In this document: positions 13,898 to 16,584 of the stretch, piece after piece
How the letters are laid out: each line of letters begins with the position of its first letter
How positions within the stretch are numbered: the first letter of the stretch is position 1
Assembly (NCBI GenBank): GCA_039583705.1
Contig: JAVKSM010000076.1
Coordinates: 1 to 16,584 of the forward strand
Length of the DNA stretch: 16,584 bases
Direction of reading: 5' to 3'
DNA from: JAVKSM01 sp039583705
GTDB lineage: Bacteria; Actinomycetota; Actinomycetes; Mycobacteriales; Pseudonocardiaceae
Position numbers and translations under genes: made by a program
The notes under the pieces: model-generated
Told to the model about the DNA's origin: nothing
The model's input: only the letters and a program-made list of their open reading frames with translations
Databases searched by the model: none

Positions 13898-14323
13898 GTG
13901 AGGGCGGTGGTGTCGCGGGTCATCCGCGCGAGCGTAACGGTGGACGACGAGGTCGTCGGGGCGCTCGACGGTCCCGGCCTGCTCGTGCTGCTCGGCGTCA
14001 CCCGCTCCGACGGGCCCCGCCAGGCGGAGACGATGGCCCGCAAGCTGCACGAGCTGCGGATCCTGCGCGGTGAGCAGTCCTGCGCCGAGACCGGCGCCGG
14101 ACTGCTCGTCGTGAGCCAGTTCACCCTCTACGGCCAGACCCGCAAGGGCCGCCGGCCGTCCTGGTCCGAGGCGGCCCCCCCGGACCACGCCCAACCGCTG
14201 GTCGAGGCGGTCGTCGCCGAGCTGCGCCGCCGGGGTGCCTGTGTCGCGACCGGCCGGTTCGCCGCGCTGATGGCGGTCGAGTCGATCAACGACGGCCCTT
14301 TCACGGTGCTCGTCGAGGTGTAG
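13898..14323 (+). CDS. dtd: D-aminoacyl-tRNA deacylase
   Basis: This 141-residue proofreading enzyme removes D-amino acids (and glycine) mischarged on tRNA. It starts at the GTG at 13898 as (M)RAVVSRVIRASVTVDDEVVG, matching the family N-terminus. The active-site motif SQFTLYGQTRKGRRPSW lies at about 73-89. The cross-subunit Gly-cisPro motif lies in NDGPFTV (131-137, usually NDGPVT). The family acts as a homodimer in the cytoplasm. Length and motifs are normal, so it should be active. The start codon has no strong ribosome-binding site. The gene is followed by a duplicated copy of its last 14 bases and then the sigB promoter. Confidence 0.95.
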   Translation: MRAVVSRVIRASVTVDDEVVGALDGPGLLVLLGVTRSDGPRQAETMARKLHELRILRGEQSCAETGAGLLVVSQFTLYGQTRKGRRPSWSEAAPPDHAQPLVEAVVAELRRRGACVATGRFAALMAVESINDGPFTVLVEV

Positions 14324-14342
14324 CACGATGCTCGTCGAGGTG
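14307..14342 (+). repeat. 14-bp direct repeat at the dtd 3' end
   Basis: tgctcgtcgaggtg occurs at 14307-14320 (the last codons of dtd) and again, unchanged, at 14329-14342, offset by 22 bp. It looks like a small tandem duplication spanning the stop codon. The second copy creates a spurious ATG at 14328 in the sigB frame. Confidence 0.85.
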
Positions 14343-14353
14343 GCATGGGGAGG

Positions 14354-14368
14354 CCGCCCGACAGGCGG
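14354..14368 (+). terminator. Short hairpin after dtd
   Basis: CCGCC-cgaca-GGCGG forms a 5-bp stem with a 5-nt loop, 31 bp after the dtd stop and just before the sigB promoter. It is weak and without a T-tract, so it is only a candidate terminator. Confidence 0.3.
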
Positions 14369-14384
14369 TGGCACCGGTCACACG

Positions 14385-14410
14385 GGAACGAACCGGGCCT
14401 GGCGAGCGTT
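14385..14410 (+). promoter_or_regulatory. ECF-sigma-type promoter of sigB
   Basis: GGAAC (14385-14389) is followed by 17 bp and then CGTT (14407-14410), i.e. GGAAC-N18-GTT. This matches promoters used by the SigE/SigH/SigR group of stress sigma factors. Transcription would start near 14417, giving a leader of about 45 nt before the GGAGG and the ATG at 14463. In mycobacteria sigB is transcribed from a promoter of this kind by SigE, SigH and SigL, so the assignment is well supported by analogy. Confidence 0.75.
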
Positions 14411-14462
14411 CCACCTTATGACGCCGCGCGCACCGCCTCACCCGCGCCGCAGGAGGACACCC

Positions 14463-15437
14463 ATGACCCCCCCACAGACCACGGTCCCGCCCGAGATCCC
14501 CGCCGAGGTCGACCTCGACGCCCAAGGCCCGGCTGCCGACCTGGTCCGTGTCTACCTCAATGGTATCGGACGCAGGAAGCTGCTGACCGCCGCTGACGAG
14601 GTCGAGCTGGCCAAGCGGATCGAGGCGGGCATCTACGCACAGCACATGCTGGACACCGCGGGCAAGCTGCCGCCACGCCGCGCCGCCGACCTGCGGGAGC
14701 TCGTGCGCGACGGGGAGCGCGCCAAGAACCACCTCCTGGAGGCGAACCTGCGGCTGGTCGTCTCGCTGGCCAAGCGCTACACCGGCCGCGGGATGCCCCT
14801 GCTCGACCTCATCCAGGAGGGCAACCTGGGCCTGATCCGGGCGGTGGAGAAGTTCGACTACACCAAGGGCTTCAAGTTCTCCACCTACGCCACCTGGTGG
14901 ATCCGCCAGGCCATCACCCGCGGCATGGCCGACCAGGCCCGCACCATCCGGCTGCCCGTCCACCTCGTCGAACAGGTCAACAAGCTCGCCCGCCTCCGGC
15001 GGGAGCTGCACCAGCAGTTCGGCCGGGAGCTCAGCCACGAGGAGCTGGCAGAGCACTCCGGGCTGCCGGTTGAGAAGATCGCTGACCTGCTCGACCACAG
15101 CCGGGATCCGGTGAGCCTGGACATGCCGGTCGGCACCGAGGAGGACGCCCCGCTCGGCGACTTCATCGAGGACGCCGAGGCCACCGACGCCGAGACGACG
15201 GTCATCTCCGGGCTGCTGCACGACGACCTGCGTCGCGTGCTGGCGACCCTCGACGACCGCGAGCAGCAGGTGATCCGGCTGCGCTACGGCCTCGACGACG
15301 GCCAGCCCCGCACGCTGGACCAGATCGGCCGCGAGTTCGGGCTCTCCCGCGAGCGGGTCCGTCAGATCGAGCGCGAGGTCATGGCCAAGCTGCGCCATGG
15401 CGACCGGGCCGAGCGGCTGCGCGCCTACGCAAGCTGA
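14463..15437 (+). CDS. sigB: Primary-like group 2 sigma factor SigB
   Basis: This is a 324-residue sigma-70 factor of the non-essential, stress/stationary-phase type; mycobacterial SigB has a similar length. The ATG at 14463 is chosen because GGAGG lies 6 nt upstream; the open frame from 14328 adds a non-coding leader. There is no long region 1.1. Region 1.2 reads DLVRVYLNGIGRRKLL. Region 2 (14721-14951) has NLRLVVSLAKRYTGRGMPLLDLIQEGN and YATWWIRQAITRG. Region 3 has LVEQVNKLARLRRELHQQFGREL. Region 4.2 reads TLDQIGREFGLSRERVRQIE, and the end LRHGDRAERLRAYAS is the SigB-type C-terminus. Recognition of rpoD-like promoters is expected, since regions 2.4 and 4.2 closely resemble those of RpoD. 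An ECF-type promoter precedes it, placing it under stress control. Confidence 0.95.
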   Translation: MTPPQTTVPPEIPAEVDLDAQGPAADLVRVYLNGIGRRKLLTAADEVELAKRIEAGIYAQHMLDTAGKLPPRRAADLRELVRDGERAKNHLLEANLRLVVSLAKRYTGRGMPLLDLIQEGNLGLIRAVEKFDYTKGFKFSTYATWWIRQAITRGMADQARTIRLPVHLVEQVNKLARLRRELHQQFGRELSHEELAEHSGLPVEKIADLLDHSRDPVSLDMPVGTEEDAPLGDFIEDAEATDAETTVISGLLHDDLRRVLATLDDREQQVIRLRYGLDDGQPRTLDQIGREFGLSRERVRQIEREVMAKLRHGDRAERLRAYAS

Positions 15438-15440
15438 TGA

Positions 15441-15457
15441 GCCGGAGGTGCTCCGGC
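15441..15457 (+). terminator. Hairpin directly after sigB
   Basis: GCCGGAG-gtg-CTCCGGC is a perfect 7-bp stem with a 3-nt loop, beginning 4 bp after the sigB stop. No T-tract follows. The position makes a terminator likely. Confidence 0.6.
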
Positions 15458-15600
15458 GCGCCACCAACCAGGCGTGACCCGAACACAGTGTGACGAGCCC
15501 GGGGCACCTCTCACACGGTCACCGCCCGATCGGCACATTGACGGACAAGTCGGGAGCGGGCACCGTCTGGGGTAACAGGCATTGTGCCCTGTCATGGGCC

Positions 15601-15620
15601 ATGCGGCGGGCGCGCCGCAT
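15601..15620. terminator. Perfect hairpin in the sigB/lipoprotein convergent gap
   Basis: ATGCGGCG-ggcg-CGCCGCAT is a perfect 8-bp stem with a 4-nt loop. It lies between two convergent genes and could end either transcript. The rest of 15458-15600 holds no gene or motif I can support; ttgacg near 15538 lacks a matching -10. Confidence 0.5.
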
Positions 15621-15624
15621 TCGA

Positions 15625-15663
15625 CGGAAGGTCGGGTCGGGTCGGGGCCGGCCCGGCCTTCCG
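15625..15663 (-). terminator. Long hairpin downstream of the lipoprotein gene
   Basis: The arms 15625-15640 and 15648-15663 pair over 16 positions, including two G-T (wobble) positions, around a 7-nt loop (gtcgggg). It lies 47 bp beyond the lipoprotein stop on the minus strand. With the hairpin at 15601-15620 it makes a double barrier between the convergent transcripts. Confidence 0.6.
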
Positions 15664-15673
15664 ACTTCTCCAA

Positions 15674-15725
15674 GCCTGCCGCCTCACTTGTTCGGCGGTG
15701 CCTGCCGCGTCACTTGTTCGGCGGT
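15674..15725. repeat. 26-bp tandem duplication at the lipoprotein gene 3' end
   Basis: Two adjacent 26-bp copies (15674-15699 and 15700-15725) differ at one base (c to g at the tenth position). The copy at 15700-15725 contains the stop codon of the minus-strand lipoprotein gene, with PPNK before it. The other copy lies just past the stop and repeats the same ending in another frame. Confidence 0.92.
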
Positions 15726-16183
15726 GGGCCGTGGGAGGCGCGGGGGACGACGAGTGCCACCGTACGACCGCCGAGCGGGGCGTCGAGCCGCACGGTCAGC
15801 GGCGGGAAGGACAGCACCTGGGAGCACGGGCCGTTGCCGGTGGTGGTCTGGGCCAACCGGATGACGACCCGCCGCGCCTCCTGACTCGCAAGATTGGCTG
15901 AAACGGTCGTGCAGCCACCGGCACGACCGAACAGGCCGACGACCCGTCCGCCGTCGGTGGTCCACACGGTGGTGGGCCACCCGTTCGGCAGCCCGCTCGC
16001 GTCCACCCGGGCCGCGGGCACCTGGGTCGCCCCCCCCGGCGGCACCCCGGTCGACGGGGGAAGCTGGGTCGGCGCCGGTCGGGACGACGCTCCGGACCCG
16101 AACCCGACCTGACCGGAACCACCGCAACCCGCCGCCAGCAGCAGCGCCACCCCGAGGCCGAGCAGTCCGGCCAGAACCCTCAT
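15710..16183 (-). CDS. Putative secreted lipoprotein of unknown function
   Basis: This is a 157-residue protein with a lipoprotein signal peptide: MRVLAGLLGLGVALLLAAGC. The lipobox is LAAGC and the lipidated residue would be Cys20. A flexible Gly/Ser/Pro-rich spacer follows to about residue 58, then a compact domain with GLPNGWPTTVWTTDGGRVVG, GGCTTVSANLASQEARRVVI and a later Cys in GPCSQVLSFPPLTVRLDAPLG. The two domain cysteines may form a disulfide. I do not recognise a named family; it looks like a small conserved actinobacterial secreted protein. The ATG at 16183 is chosen because it starts the signal peptide; no strong ribosome-binding site precedes it. It should be anchored on the outer face of the membrane. 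The last codons are duplicated downstream. Confidence 0.75.
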   Translation of the reverse strand: MRVLAGLLGLGVALLLAAGCGGSGQVGFGSGASSRPAPTQLPPSTGVPPGGATQVPAARVDASGLPNGWPTTVWTTDGGRVVGLFGRAGGCTTVSANLASQEARRVVIRLAQTTTGNGPCSQVLSFPPLTVRLDAPLGGRTVALVVPRASHGPPPNK

Positions 16184-16252
16184 ACCTGAAGGACGGTAGC
16201 CGAGGGCTGACGGGGGTGCCCAGCTGGCCCCGTGTCCACCGCGGCGGCGCCG

Positions 16253-16584
16253 TCACTGCCCCGGGTCGTCCGGATCGAGGCCGTGCAGCGGGTAGACGGC
16301 CCGCCGGGTCTCCAGGATCGCCCGGTCGACCGGGGTGTCAGCGGCACCGCTCCACCCGGCGTGCGACACCTCGCCCGAGTCGGTCATCGAAGACGGCAGC
16401 GGCAGCCTCGTCAGCCTCCCGGCGTGGGCCACCCATTCCGGGGGCAGCGGCCGCTCAGGGAGCAGGTCCCGGTCGAGCACGGTGGCGAGCAGGTGCGTCC
16501 AGGACCGAGGCACGACACGGAAGAGACCGTAGCCACCACCGCCCAACGCGAGCCACTTCCCTCCGGCGTGGCGCTGCGCGAGCT
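16253..16584 (-). CDS. acuC: AcuC-like (histone deacetylase superfamily) protein, 3' part only
   Basis: The frame is open through the right edge, so the N-terminal and catalytic parts are outside the window. The visible C-terminal 109 residues read LAQRHAGGKWLALGGGGYGL, then FRVVPRSWTHLLATVLD. This matches the end of actinobacterial AcuC proteins, where GKWLALGGGGY contributes the glycine-rich loop with the catalytic tyrosine of class I deacetylases. The tail reads RAILETRRAVYPLHGLDPDD, also typical of the actinobacterial branch. AcuC-type enzymes are zinc-dependent lysine deacetylases that in Bacillus reactivate acetylated acetyl-CoA synthetase. A full-length acs gene lies about 2.5 kb away in this window. 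The stop at 16253 lies 69 bp before the lipoprotein start on the same strand. Confidence 0.8.
   Translation of the reverse strand, partial: LAQRHAGGKWLALGGGGYGLFRVVPRSWTHLLATVLDRDLLPERPLPPEWVAHAGRLTRLPLPSSMTDSGEVSHAGWSGAADTPVDRAILETRRAVYPLHGLDPDDPGQ

Noticed and set aside
11238..13901. A very long plus-strand open frame (887 codons) opposite acs and the HhH-GPD gene
   Set aside because: It is antisense to two clear genes. High GC removes stop codons in the opposite frame, and the translation has no recognisable domain.
14328..14462. N-terminal extension of sigB from the ATG at 14328
   Set aside because: The extra 45 residues are low-quality sequence covering the dtd duplication and the sigB promoter. 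The ATG at 14463 has a good GGAGG site and the family length.
15538..15578. Possible promoter starting at ttgacg in the sigB-lipoprotein gap
   Set aside because: No -10 box occurs at 16-19 bp; the only taacag lies about 29 bp away, and no gene follows on the plus strand.
15684..16256. Alternative minus-strand frame of 190 codons over the lipoprotein gene
   Set aside because: It is Arg/Gly-rich without a domain, whereas the overlapping frame has a complete lipoprotein signal and lipobox.

Overview
The window is high-GC actinobacterial chromosome. Third codon positions are mostly G or C, GTG starts are common, and the two primary-type sigma factors closely resemble mycobacterial SigA and SigB. 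The gene set suggests a Pseudonocardia-like or related actinomycete. This placement is inference, because no rRNA or taxonomic marker is present.

Layout. The left edge (1-1179) holds the housekeeping sigma factor gene rpoD/sigA, cut at its 5' end. From about 1.2 to 8.9 kb comes an accessory block: a tyrosine-recombinase fragment that runs into a decayed FAD-dependent monooxygenase gene (1.3-2.3 kb); a class A penicillin-binding protein with a C-terminal PASTA domain (2.3-4.7 kb); a convergent BlaI/MecI-type repressor and M56 membrane metallopeptidase pair (4.8-6.2 kb) with a palindromic operator; a small array of 39-bp direct repeats (6.26-6.41 kb); and one long gene in which a drug/metabolite-transporter-like membrane domain is fused in frame to a GT4 glycosyltransferase (6.5-8.6 kb). 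A decayed EamA-type transporter remnant follows on the other strand.

From 9 kb on, the window looks like the conserved actinobacterial sigA-sigB neighbourhood: a DUF7455 zinc-ribbon-like protein, a YihY/BrkB membrane protein, DUF3039 and DUF3099 proteins, an HhH-GPD DNA repair protein, acetyl-CoA synthetase (acs), D-aminoacyl-tRNA deacylase (dtd) and sigB. The sigB gene has a recognisable ECF-sigma-type promoter (GGAAC-N17-CGTT). A short lipoprotein gene and the 3' part of an AcuC-like deacetylase gene, cut by the right edge, close the window.

How the genes work together. RpoD and SigB are the core transcription layer, and SigB is probably under stress-responsive ECF control. BlaI and the M56 peptidase form a derepression pair and may respond to cell-wall damage; the adjacent PBP makes this plausible but does not prove it. 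Acs and AcuC can be linked by function, since AcuC-type deacetylases remove acetyl groups from acetyl-CoA synthetase. The remaining genes look like independent housekeeping units.

I found no clear new defence or mobile system. The most unusual items are the transporter-glycosyltransferase fusion, the 39-bp repeat array beside it, and the nested pseudogene junction next to rpoD.
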